From Streptomyces sp. NBC_00344 (GTDB taxonomy: Bacteria; Actinomycetota; Actinomycetes; Streptomycetales; Streptomycetaceae), in assembly GCF_036088315.1 (NCBI RefSeq), contig NZ_CP107996.1, forward strand, positions 3,618,501-3,682,500: a stretch of DNA of 64,000 nt, read 5' to 3'. A program made the position numbers and the translations under genes. This document shows positions 52,421-60,578 of this stretch, one piece after another. Under the pieces are notes generated by a model. That model did not search any database. It saw only the letters and a program-made list of their open reading frames with translations, and had not been told where the DNA came from. The stretch's first letter is position 1. Each line of letters begins with the position of its first letter.

Positions 52421-55400
52421 GTGCGCTACCTCATTCTCGGCGCCACCGAGGCGCAGGACGATCACGGCACTGCCATCCCGGTCGGAGGCCCCCGTCTGCG
52501 CGCCCTGCTCGCGGCGCTCGCGCTGCGTCCGGGCCGCCCGGTGACCGTCGGCGCGCTGATCGACGACGTATGGGCGGACGACCCGCCGCAGGACGCCCCG
52601 GCAGCTCTCCAGGCTCTGGTGGCCCGGCTGCGCCGTGCGCTGGGGCGTGCGGCGATCAGTTCCACCCCGAACGGCTACCAGCTGGAGGCCGGCGCCGACG
52701 ACGTCGATCTCCACGCGTTCGAGCGGGCCACCCACACCGGTGCCGCCCAGCTCGAGGCCGGTGCGCCGGCCAGGGCGGCGGACACCTTCCGTGCCGCCCT
52801 CGCGCTCTGGCGCGGCCCGGCGCTCGCCGACCTGCCCGACCGGGAGCACGCCGTACGGCCAGAGGCGCGGCGGCTGGCCGCGCTGCGCCAGCGCATCGAG
52901 GCCGACCTCAGGGTCTGCGCCACGGAGGAGCTCGTCACCGAGCTCACCGGATGCGCCGCCGCCCACCCGTACGACGAGGCGTTCCGCGTCCAGCTGATCC
53001 GCGCGCTCCGTGCGGTGGGCCGGCAGGCCGACGCGCTCATCGCGTACGAAGACGCCCGCCGCACCCTCGCCGAGGGGCTCGGTACCGATCCGGGACCCGA
53101 ACTCGGGGCTCAGTACGCGGAACTGCTGGGTGCCCAGGGAAGCGGCACCGCACCGTCCGCCCCACGGGCACCGTCCGGCAACCTCCGCCCACGACTGACC
53201 TCCTTCGTCGGACGTGAGCCCGAACTGGCCGCGGTCCGGGCCGATCTGGCGCGGCACCGGCTGGTCACGCTGACCGGGACCGGCGGTTCGGGCAAGACCC
53301 GGCTGGCCGAGGAGGCGGCCCCCGCCACGGCCTGGCTGGTCGAGCTGGCTCCCCTGGACGACCCGGCGGGCGTGCCCGGCGCCGTGATCAGCGCCCTCGG
53401 GCTGCGGGAGACCGTACTGATCACCCACGAGAAGCAGCAGCCGCCGGACGACCCGGTGGCCAAACTCATCGAGTACTGCACGTCGCGCCCCCTGGTTCTG
53501 CTGCTGGACAACTGCGAGCACGTGATCGGCGCCGCCGCGCAGCTCGCCGAGACGCTGCTCACCCACTGCCCGCAGCTGCGGATTCTCGCCACCAGCCGGG
53601 AACCCCTTGGGGTGTCGGGCGAAGCGGTACGCCCGGTGGAGCCGCTGCCGGCCGACCCCGCGACCCGGCTCTTCGCCGAGCGCGCCCGCGCGGTGCGCCC
53701 GGACTTCGATCCCGGTGCTGACCGTGCCGCGGTGGCCGAGATCTGCCGGCGCCTGGACGGACTGCCGCTCGCCATCGAACTCGCCGCCGCCCGCCTCAGG
53801 CTGCTCGCCCCGCGTCAGATCGCCGACCGTCTCGACAACCGTTTCCGCCTTCTGACCAGTGGCAGCCGCACTGCCCTGCCCCGCCAGCAGACCCTGCGGG
53901 CCGTCGTCGACTGGTCCTGGGACCTGCTCGACGCCGGCGAACGCACCGTGCTCCGGCAGGCATCCGTCTTCGCAGGCGGCTGGGACATCGTCGCGGCGGA
54001 AGCGGTCTGCGGAGGCCCCGACGACATGGCGGCGCTGGTCGACAAGTCGCTGGTCGTCGCCACTCCGGGTGAGGACGGCATGCGCTACCGCATGCTGGAC
54101 ACCATCCATGAGTACGCGGCCGAGCGCGCTGCCGATGCCCCGGACGAGCTGGCGGCGGCCCAGCGGGCGCATGCCGCCCACTATCTGGCCCTCGCCGAAG
54201 AGGCCGAACCGCTCATCCGTTCCGGCGAGCAGCTTCCCTGGATCCGGCGGATCGAAGCCGAATCGGGAAACATCCGTGTCGCGCTCCGCCTCAGCGTGGA
54301 CACCCACGACGAACCGGCGGCCATCCGGCTGCTGCGGGCCATGGGCTGGTTCTGGTGGCTGCGCAACTACCGTCGTGAGGCCCTCGACTGGGCCGGGCGC
54401 CTGGTGTCGCTGGGCGACGACCCGGCCGATGAGACCGACCCCCGTTACTGGCCCAGGATGCAGTTGCGGCTCTTCCAGATCTTCATGGCGCTGGAGAGCC
54501 AGGGACAGGACGGACTGCGCGACCCCGAGACCGTGCGGGTGGTGGAGCGGGTGCGTGCGGCGTTCAGCGCCGGGGGGCCGGAGGCGGCGCGCTTTCCCGG
54601 CCTGCTCTGGCCGTTCACCGCCTTCATCACGCACCTGCCGGAGGACGTGGCCGCCTGGCTCGACGAGGTGGTCACCAACTGCCGGGCGTACGGGGGGGAT
54701 TGGGAGGTCGCGGTCGCGCTGATGTTCCGCGCCCATATGCGGGTCGACATGCCCGGCGGCATGGAGGGCGTCGACGCGGACCTCGCCGAACTGCGTGATC
54801 TCTGCGCCCGGATCGGCGACCGCTGGATCCGGGCCCAGGTCGCCAGCGCCAGCGCGGAGGCGGGCATGGCGCGCGGCCACTGGGAGCGGACCCGGGAGGC
54901 GTTCGAGGAGGCGCTGCGGCTGGCCCGCGAGGTCGGTGCGCACGCGGAGGCGCCGTTTCTCATCGCCAGACTCGCTGAACTGAGCTACCGCACCGGTGAC
55001 CTGGAGCAGGCGGAGAAGGCCCTGGACGAGGCGGCCGCGGAATCGGACCGGTACGGCGTACTGGACGCCCGCACCTACATCAGCTTCCTGCGGTCCCTGC
55101 TGTCACTGGAGCGGGGCGAACCCGCCGTGGCACGGCTGCTGTTCGACGAGGCACGGAGGGAATCGCGGCGCGGCACACCGCCGCCGCAGTACGTCGCCAT
55201 CCTGGACACCGTGGAGGCCCGGCTCACCGGGTACGAAGAGGGACCTGCGGCGGGTCTGCGCAGCATGCTGGCAGCGCTGCGGACCGCCCGGGACGCCCAC
55301 TGCGCCGAGATCGTGCTGGCCGGCATCGCCGACTCCATGGCCTCGGTGCTGACCGACCTCGGTGACCACCGACTCGCCGTGCGCGTGACGGCCGCGGCCG

Positions 55401-55588
55401 GCGCCTGGCGCGCGGGATGCATTAGATCGGTGGTCGAGGAGGCCAGGGCACGCACCGTCGAGGCGGGTGCCAGTGCGGCGCTCTCGCCGCAGGTCTACGC
55501 GGCGGAGCGGGCGTCCGGGGCGCTGCTGAGCGTGGCCGACGTCATCGTCCTGCTGGACGGACGGCCGGGATCAACCGTCGGGCGCTGA
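52421..55588 (+). CDS. AfsR/SARP-family transcriptional regulator with NB-ARC and TPR domains
   Basis: 1055 residues. N-terminal OmpR-type winged helix (about 5-85) then the bacterial transcriptional activation domain (about 85-240, HPYDEAFRVQLIRALRAVGRQADALIAYEDARR). An NB-ARC ATPase follows with Walker A TLTGTGGSGKTRL near 285, Walker B PLVLLLDNCEHV near 360, and GLPLAIELAAARLRLL. TPR-like repeats fill 600-1040. This is the large AfsR architecture that integrates ATP and protein signals to activate antibiotic or developmental genes. GTG 52421 is preferred for the RYLILGATEA start; ATG 52412 is the alternative. Converges on the sigma-factor gene. Confidence 0.9.
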   Translation: MRYLILGATEAQDDHGTAIPVGGPRLRALLAALALRPGRPVTVGALIDDVWADDPPQDAPAALQALVARLRRALGRAAISSTPNGYQLEAGADDVDLHAFERATHTGAAQLEAGAPARAADTFRAALALWRGPALADLPDREHAVRPEARRLAALRQRIEADLRVCATEELVTELTGCAAAHPYDEAFRVQLIRALRAVGRQADALIAYEDARRTLAEGLGTDPGPELGAQYAELLGAQGSGTAPSAPRAPSGNLRPRLTSFVGREPELAAVRADLARHRLVTLTGTGGSGKTRLAEEAAPATAWLVELAPLDDPAGVPGAVISALGLRETVLITHEKQQPPDDPVAKLIEYCTSRPLVLLLDNCEHVIGAAAQLAETLLTHCPQLRILATSREPLGVSGEAVRPVEPLPADPATRLFAERARAVRPDFDPGADRAAVAEICRRLDGLPLAIELAAARLRLLAPRQIADRLDNRFRLLTSGSRTALPRQQTLRAVVDWSWDLLDAGERTVLRQASVFAGGWDIVAAEAVCGGPDDMAALVDKSLVVATPGEDGMRYRMLDTIHEYAAERAADAPDELAAAQRAHAAHYLALAEEAEPLIRSGEQLPWIRRIEAESGNIRVALRLSVDTHDEPAAIRLLRAMGWFWWLRNYRREALDWAGRLVSLGDDPADETDPRYWPRMQLRLFQIFMALESQGQDGLRDPETVRVVERVRAAFSAGGPEAARFPGLLWPFTAFITHLPEDVAAWLDEVVTNCRAYGGDWEVAVALMFRAHMRVDMPGGMEGVDADLAELRDLCARIGDRWIRAQVASASAEAGMARGHWERTREAFEEALRLAREVGAHAEAPFLIARLAELSYRTGDLEQAEKALDEAAAESDRYGVLDARTYISFLRSLLSLERGEPAVARLLFDEARRESRRGTPPPQYVAILDTVEARLTGYEEGPAAGLRSMLAALRTARDAHCAEIVLAGIADSMASVLTDLGDHRLAVRVTAAAGAWRAGCIRSVVEEARARTVEAGASAALSPQVYAAERASGALLSVADVIVLLDGRPGSTVGR

Positions 55589-55668
55589 TTGCCCGATGCT
55601 CTGGTCGCCCGTTGTCCGGTAGCCCGTTCGTCTGTCCGGACGCCGGTCGTCCCCTCGCCATCGGCCGG

Positions 55669-57726
55669 TCAGCCGCAGCTGATCCTCGACTGTGCCCAGT
55701 CGGCGAGTGCCACCGGGCCGAATCCGGCTCCTCGCTCGACGACCAGCCGGATGGTGCTGCGGCCCGCGATCCCGACTTCGACGGGCACCGCGGGGTCCCC
55801 GCCGCTCACCACACCGGAACTCCACAGCCGGACCCCGTCGCCGTACACCGAGAAGCGCGCCGCGCCACGGCCCAACGTCATGTCGTCGACACCGGCCAGC
55901 GCCTGATAGGCGGAGCAACGGCGGTTGAGCTCGATGGTCACGCTCGACGGGGTGCGCACCGTGATCCCGTTGCCGTATGCGTCGCCGCCTGCCCTGAGGT
56001 TCCAGCGCTGCCACACCCAGCTGCTTCTGCCGAGGTCGAGCTCCGGCGCGGTGTGATCGCCCAGCAGGGAGTACGGGAGGCGGTTGACCTGGTAGACGGT
56101 GGAGGCCGGAGGCGGCGGCTTCGGCGCGGGCTTGGGAGGCGGTGGGGGGGAGGGCTTCGGAGGCGGGGGTTTCGGCGGCGGGGAGGGCTCCGGGGCCGGC
56201 GTGGGGTGCGCAGCGGCCATCGCCGGCACTGGTGCAGGTGTGCGGGCCGGCCTCGGTGGGTGCGAGGGGGCCGGCCGGGGAGCGGGCGGTGGTTTCGGCT
56301 TCGGCGCGGACGGTGTGGGAGTGGCCGGAACGACGGGCTGGGCTGCGGGCGGGGGCGCCGCCTCCGGCTTCGGTTCGGGTGGCGCGTCCTTGCCGGCAAG
56401 AGCGAGGGCGAGACCCGCGGCCGCCGCGACCACCACTCCGGCGGCGATTCCGGCCTTGAGCGGAGCTCCGATCCCCTCGGCCGCGGCTCCGCCGGCTGCT
56501 CCACCGCCCGCCGCGCCTCCGCCGGTGGTGGCCGCCGCACCGGCGCCCGCCGCTCCGGCGACGCCGCCCGCGGCGATCCCGGCGGCCTTGAGGGCGGACC
56601 CGCCGGCGAACCAGCCGATGACGGCGACCGGTACCAGCGCGGGGATTCCGGCGTTGACATCCTGGAGCTCGCCCGCCGCCACCCGGCACTTGGCGCACTC
56701 CTCCAGATGCTTCCGCAGCCCGCGCTCGGCCCGCATCCGCAGCCCTCCGCGGGCGTACGCTCCCAGCCGGTCGGCATACTGCGCACAGTCGCCGCCCGCG
56801 GTGAGCGCCTGGCTCACATGTGCCTGGAGATAGGCCTGCTTGAGCCCTTCACGCGCCCGGCTCGCCAGTACGGCGGTGGCGTTCGCGGTGAGCCCGAACA
56901 GCGGCGCAACCTCGCTCGGTGACTCCTTCTCGACGGTGGTGTGCCACAGCACCGCCTGCCAGCGCTCCGGCAACGAACGGAACGCCTCCATGGCGAGGGA
57001 CTGTTCGGCGATCTGCATCGCCCGCACATCGGCGCCCAACTCCAGGGTGTCCCGGTCCGGCATGTCGGACGAGGATGATCTGGCTGCCTGGTCGGCGAAG
57101 AGGGCGAAGTCCTCGACCAGCTGTTCCCGCTTGGCGGTCTTCGTCCAGGCCGCGGCGACCCGCCGGACCGTGGTCAGCAGATAGGCCCGCACCGCGTGCG
57201 CAGGACCGGCCCCGCCCCGCACCGCCTGGAGGGTGCGCGCGAAGACCTCGGCGGTCAGGTCGTCCGCGGTGTGCGCGTCCCGGCAGCAGCTGCGGGCGTA
57301 GCGGCGTACAGCGTCGGCGTGCCGGCGGAACAACTCCTCGTAGGCGCTGTCCTCGCCGTCCCGCATCTGACGGATCAGATCGGCATCGGACGGCGGCAGA
57401 TCGAGCGAACGGGGTGGCGGCAGGATGCTGTCCTGTTCGTCGCTCTCCCGCTGTCGCTGCTGGGGAACACTGGTGGGCCGCAGGCCGCCGACCGGCCCGC
57501 CCTGCCCCGGAACCGGGTCCTGCGTCCGCGTGCGGGGCTGCGTTCGGGCCTGCTCGGGCGCCGACTGATCGGCCGGCAGCCCGGCTGTCGGCTGCTGCCC
57601 GACCGTCGGCTGATCGACCGTTGACTGCCCGAGCATCGGCTCAGCGGCCATCGGCTGAGCGGACGTTGCTTCTCCGGGCACCCCGTCGGCATCTTCGCGG
57701 TGCCCGTCCCGCCCTTCAACGCCCAT
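55669..57726 (-). CDS. ECF sigma factor fused to zinc-finger anti-sigma-like, TM and carbohydrate-binding domains
   Basis: 685 residues from ATG 57726. Order: disordered Pro/Gln-rich N-terminus (1-110); sigma region 2 (115-175, AYEELFRRHADAVRRYARSC, DDLTAEVFARTL); sigma region 4 (240-300, LPERWQAVLWHTTVEKES, GLTANATAVLASRAREGLK); a zf-HC2-like KHLEECAKC near 340-347, as in anti-sigma factors; hydrophobic segments near 360-380 and 420-445; a ~95-residue Pro-rich wall-spanning linker; then a C-terminal NPCBM-like carbohydrate-binding domain (545-685). The gene thus joins sigma factor, its likely inhibitor and an outside sensor in one chain. This resembles the ECF53 group as I recall it. A large Pro/Gly/Ala bias is normal for the linker. 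Confidence 0.88.
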   Translation of the reverse strand: MGVEGRDGHREDADGVPGEATSAQPMAAEPMLGQSTVDQPTVGQQPTAGLPADQSAPEQARTQPRTRTQDPVPGQGGPVGGLRPTSVPQQRQRESDEQDSILPPPRSLDLPPSDADLIRQMRDGEDSAYEELFRRHADAVRRYARSCCRDAHTADDLTAEVFARTLQAVRGGAGPAHAVRAYLLTTVRRVAAAWTKTAKREQLVEDFALFADQAARSSSSDMPDRDTLELGADVRAMQIAEQSLAMEAFRSLPERWQAVLWHTTVEKESPSEVAPLFGLTANATAVLASRAREGLKQAYLQAHVSQALTAGGDCAQYADRLGAYARGGLRMRAERGLRKHLEECAKCRVAAGELQDVNAGIPALVPVAVIGWFAGGSALKAAGIAAGGVAGAAGAGAAATTGGGAAGGGAAGGAAAEGIGAPLKAGIAAGVVVAAAAGLALALAGKDAPPEPKPEAAPPPAAQPVVPATPTPSAPKPKPPPAPRPAPSHPPRPARTPAPVPAMAAAHPTPAPEPSPPPKPPPPKPSPPPPPKPAPKPPPPASTVYQVNRLPYSLLGDHTAPELDLGRSSWVWQRWNLRAGGDAYGNGITVRTPSSVTIELNRRCSAYQALAGVDDMTLGRGAARFSVYGDGVRLWSSGVVSGGDPAVPVEVGIAGRSTIRLVVERGAGFGPVALADWAQSRISCG

Positions 57727-57926
57727 TGCGGAAAGCCCCCGTGTGCACACCTTCGGACCAGAACACCGGGAAAGACTGACACAGCGCGGGGCACAACCGG
57801 CTGTCCTGATCCGGCAACCACTCGTCCGGGGGCATTTTCCGGATGGGAGCTCTAAGCCTCACCCGTGAGGAGTAAGGCCAACTGGTCACCGGGGCAAGCC
57901 GGTTGTGCCGTCGCGGCGTGACCGGA

Positions 57927-58730
57927 TCAGACCGGCCGGGACCGCAGCCCTTCCAGCAGAATGTCCAGCAGCCGTGAGGATGCCGCCGCCTGCTGGGCCG
58001 CCTCGGGAAGCGATGGTGCGGCCGTGGCTATCACCAGCAGCACATCGGCGACCGTGACATCGCCGCGCAGCTCACCCGCGGCCCGCGCCTTGTCCACCAA
58101 CTGCCCTACTACTTGCAGGAGCTCGGAGGCGCCCGCATCGTCGTCCTCGGAGAGGTCGGACAGTTCGGAGAGTCCGGCGCCCGTCCCCCAGCTTCCGTCG
58201 GCGGCAAGACTTCTGGTCTGCTCCCCGTCGGATGACGACCAACCGGAACGCTGCTGGGGCACCCGCACCCCGTCAGGCCCGGAATGCGCCGCCAGGCTGT
58301 CATCGGAGTCCGCCACACCGACCCGCAACACCTGCGGCGGCAGCAGCCGCCCGGCACCCGACGCGACCGACGTCCGCAGGAACCTGGCGAGCGCGGACCA
58401 CGGCTCGTCCTCCTGGCCGAGCGCCGTACGTGCCTGAGCGGTCAGCCGGGAGGTCTCTTCCTCGGCTATCCGCCGGACCAGTACGTCCTTGCTCGGGAAC
58501 CGGCGGTACACCGTGCCGACCCCCACCCTGGCCCGGCGCGCGACGTCCTCCATCGGTGCGCCGTAACCCAGCTCACCGAAGACTTCGCGAGCCGCTCTCA
58601 GTACATGCTCCAGATTGCGCTGTGCGTCCACACGAAGAGGCGCGGAGCGCGTGACCGTACCCGCGCCCGCCCGTCCGTTTCCTTCTGCTGCGACAGCAGC
58701 AGTCTGCCAATGAGCGTCCTGAATGTGCAT
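57927..58730 (-). CDS. atrA: TetR-family regulator AtrA
   Basis: 267 residues; ATG 58730 with GGGGGA 6 nt upstream. The N-terminal TetR helix-turn-helix (about 32-85) reads NLEHVLRAAREVFGELGY, then ARRARVGVGTVYRRFPSKDVLVRRI. The C-terminal ligand domain is longer than usual, with a Ser/Asp-rich insert. Position next to ndh and downstream of the sigma-factor gene, and the HTH text, match AtrA, the activator of the actinorhodin (actII-ORF4) and other antibiotic genes and of N-acetylglucosamine uptake genes in Streptomyces. Symbol given from synteny and memory. Divergent from ndh across 289 bp. Confidence 0.85.
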   Translation of the reverse strand: MHIQDAHWQTAAVAAEGNGRAGAGTVTRSAPLRVDAQRNLEHVLRAAREVFGELGYGAPMEDVARRARVGVGTVYRRFPSKDVLVRRIAEEETSRLTAQARTALGQEDEPWSALARFLRTSVASGAGRLLPPQVLRVGVADSDDSLAAHSGPDGVRVPQQRSGWSSSDGEQTRSLAADGSWGTGAGLSELSDLSEDDDAGASELLQVVGQLVDKARAAGELRGDVTVADVLLVIATAAPSLPEAAQQAAASSRLLDILLEGLRSRPV

Positions 58731-59018
58731 AACAATCCCCCGGTAATGATGTCTCCCCCCGGAGACTCCCCGCCTGTCAGCCGGGGGCCCCAGACCCGAC
58801 ACCCCGACTTACTACGAACATAGTTGAGCCAGGGGCGATTCAGAAGGGGGTAGTTCCGCACGGAGCGCCCCCCGATCGGAGTATGGGCCGGGACACTCCC
58901 TATTCGGTACAGTCGCCCCGTTCCCGCCCCGCCCCCTGACCTGCGGGCCTTCGGCCAGAACAGGGGAACCGCGAGCTCCGCGGCAGCGATGATCTCCGGT
59001 CACACAATTTGTCGGGCC

Positions 59019-59027
59019 TGTGGACAA
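59019..59027 (-). promoter_or_regulatory. Perfect DnaA box overlapping the ndh start
   Basis: TGTGGACAA is the reverse complement of TTGTCCACA. It is part of a 21-bp inverted repeat TTTGTC-N9-GACAAA (59008-59028) that covers GTG 59020. Confidence 0.45.
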
Positions 59028-60432
59028 AGTCGAGCGCCCGTTGCCTCATGGGACAGTGACTGCTCCCATCTCACGGGGGACGACCCCCGGATCCCGGACC
59101 GGGCCGCGCATTCTCGTCGTCGGCGGCGGCTATGTCGGTCTGTACACCGCGCTGCGCCTTCAGCGGACACTGAGAAGCGACGAGGCAGAGATCACCGTGG
59201 TCACGCCCGACCCCTATATGACGTACCAGCCGTTCCTCCCCGAAGCGGCCGCCGGATCCATCTCCCCGCGCCATGTCGTCGTCCCGCTCCGCCGGGTCCT
59301 GGACAGATGCCGGATCGTCATCGGCGAGGCCACCGCCATCAACCACGCCGGGCGCACCGTGACCGTCACCACCCTGGCGGGGCCCGAGGACGGCAGCGGC
59401 GGCACCGAGATCGGCTACGACGAGCTGGTCCTCGCCCCGGGCTCCGTCTCGCGCATCCTCCCGATCCCCGGCCTCGCGGAACACGGCATCGGCTTCAAGA
59501 CCATCGAAGAGGCCATCGGCCTGCGCAACCACGTCATCGAACAGATGGACATCGCATCCTCCACCCGCGACCCGGCCGTCCGGGACGCCGCCCTCACCTT
59601 CGTCTTCGTCGGCGGCGGCTACGCGGGTGTCGAGGCCCTCGCGGAGCTCGAGGACATGGCCAGGTACGCCTCCCGCTACTACCACAACATCGATCCCGGC
59701 GACATGAACTGGATCCTGGTGGAGGCCGCCGACCGGATCCTGCCCGAAGTCGGTGACGAGATGGGCAGGTACGCCATCCGGGAGCTCCGTAACCGCAATA
59801 TCGACGTTCGGCTGAACACCCGCCTCGACACCTGCGAGCACCGGGTCGCGGTGCTCAGCGACGGCTCCCGCTTCCCCAACCGGACCCTCGTATGGACCGC
59901 GGGCGTCAAGCCGCATCCGGTCCTCGCCGCCGGCGACCTCCCGCTGAACGAACGCGGCCGGCTGCGCTGTACGCCCCGGCTCACCGTCGAAGGCGTCGAC
60001 CATGCCTGGGCGGCCGGCGACGCGGCGGCCGTTCCCGACCTCACCGCGGACGCGCCGGGCAAGGAGACCGCCCCGAACGCCCAGCACGCGGTGCGTCAGG
60101 CCAAGGTCCTCGCCGAGAACCTCGTCGCCTCACTGCACGGCCGGCCGCTCAGGAACTACGAGCACAAATATGTCGGTTCGGTCGCTTCGCTGGGTCTCCA
60201 CAAGGGCGTCGCCCATGTCTACGGCCGGAAGCTGAAGGGCTACCCTGCCTGGTTCATGCACCGCGCCTATCACCTCAGCCGGGTCCCCACCTTCAACCGC
60301 AAGGCCCGGGTGCTCGCCGAATGGATACTTGCCGGGCTCTTCAAGCGCGAGATCGTTTCGCTCGGCTCGCTGGAACACCCGCGCGCCGAGTTCGAATGGG
60401 CCGCGGGCGGCGAGCGTCCGAAGCGGGACTGA
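59020..60432 (+). CDS. ndh: Type II NADH dehydrogenase (FAD/NAD(P)-binding oxidoreductase)
   Basis: 470 residues. Single-subunit non-proton-pumping NADH:quinone oxidoreductase class. ILVVGGGYVGLYTALRL is the FAD motif, TYQPFLPEAAAG and VVVPLRRVL are family text, FVFVGGGYAGVEALAELEDMA is the NADH-binding motif, and AWAAGDAAAVPD the second FAD contact. The C-terminal amphipathic region (about 400-455) is the likely membrane contact. Start uncertain: GTG 59020 lies in an inverted repeat; GTG 59056 is the alternative. Neither has a clear ribosome binding site. Confidence 0.88.
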   Translation: MDKVERPLPHGTVTAPISRGTTPGSRTGPRILVVGGGYVGLYTALRLQRTLRSDEAEITVVTPDPYMTYQPFLPEAAAGSISPRHVVVPLRRVLDRCRIVIGEATAINHAGRTVTVTTLAGPEDGSGGTEIGYDELVLAPGSVSRILPIPGLAEHGIGFKTIEEAIGLRNHVIEQMDIASSTRDPAVRDAALTFVFVGGGYAGVEALAELEDMARYASRYYHNIDPGDMNWILVEAADRILPEVGDEMGRYAIRELRNRNIDVRLNTRLDTCEHRVAVLSDGSRFPNRTLVWTAGVKPHPVLAAGDLPLNERGRLRCTPRLTVEGVDHAWAAGDAAAVPDLTADAPGKETAPNAQHAVRQAKVLAENLVASLHGRPLRNYEHKYVGSVASLGLHKGVAHVYGRKLKGYPAWFMHRAYHLSRVPTFNRKARVLAEWILAGLFKREIVSLGSLEHPRAEFEWAAGGERPKRD

Positions 60433-60449
60433 CGCCTGTCAGTGCTGTG

Positions 60450-60470
60450 GGTCACACTCGGCGTGTGACC
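60450..60470. promoter_or_regulatory. 21-bp inverted repeat between ndh and the RsbU-like gene
   Basis: GGTCACAC-N5-GTGTGACC, perfect 8-bp arms, 18 bp after the ndh stop. Either the ndh terminator stem or an operator. A 35-codon frame starts within it (GTG 60465 to 60572) without family resemblance. Confidence 0.4.
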
Positions 60471-60578
60471 ATAGGTGGCTTGGACGAGCACGGAACGACC
60501 CGGAATCCCCGGCCGGGGAAGCGCCGGACCCAGCTCCCCGGTATCGACGGACGAACGACGAACGAGGCCTGAAAAGCA

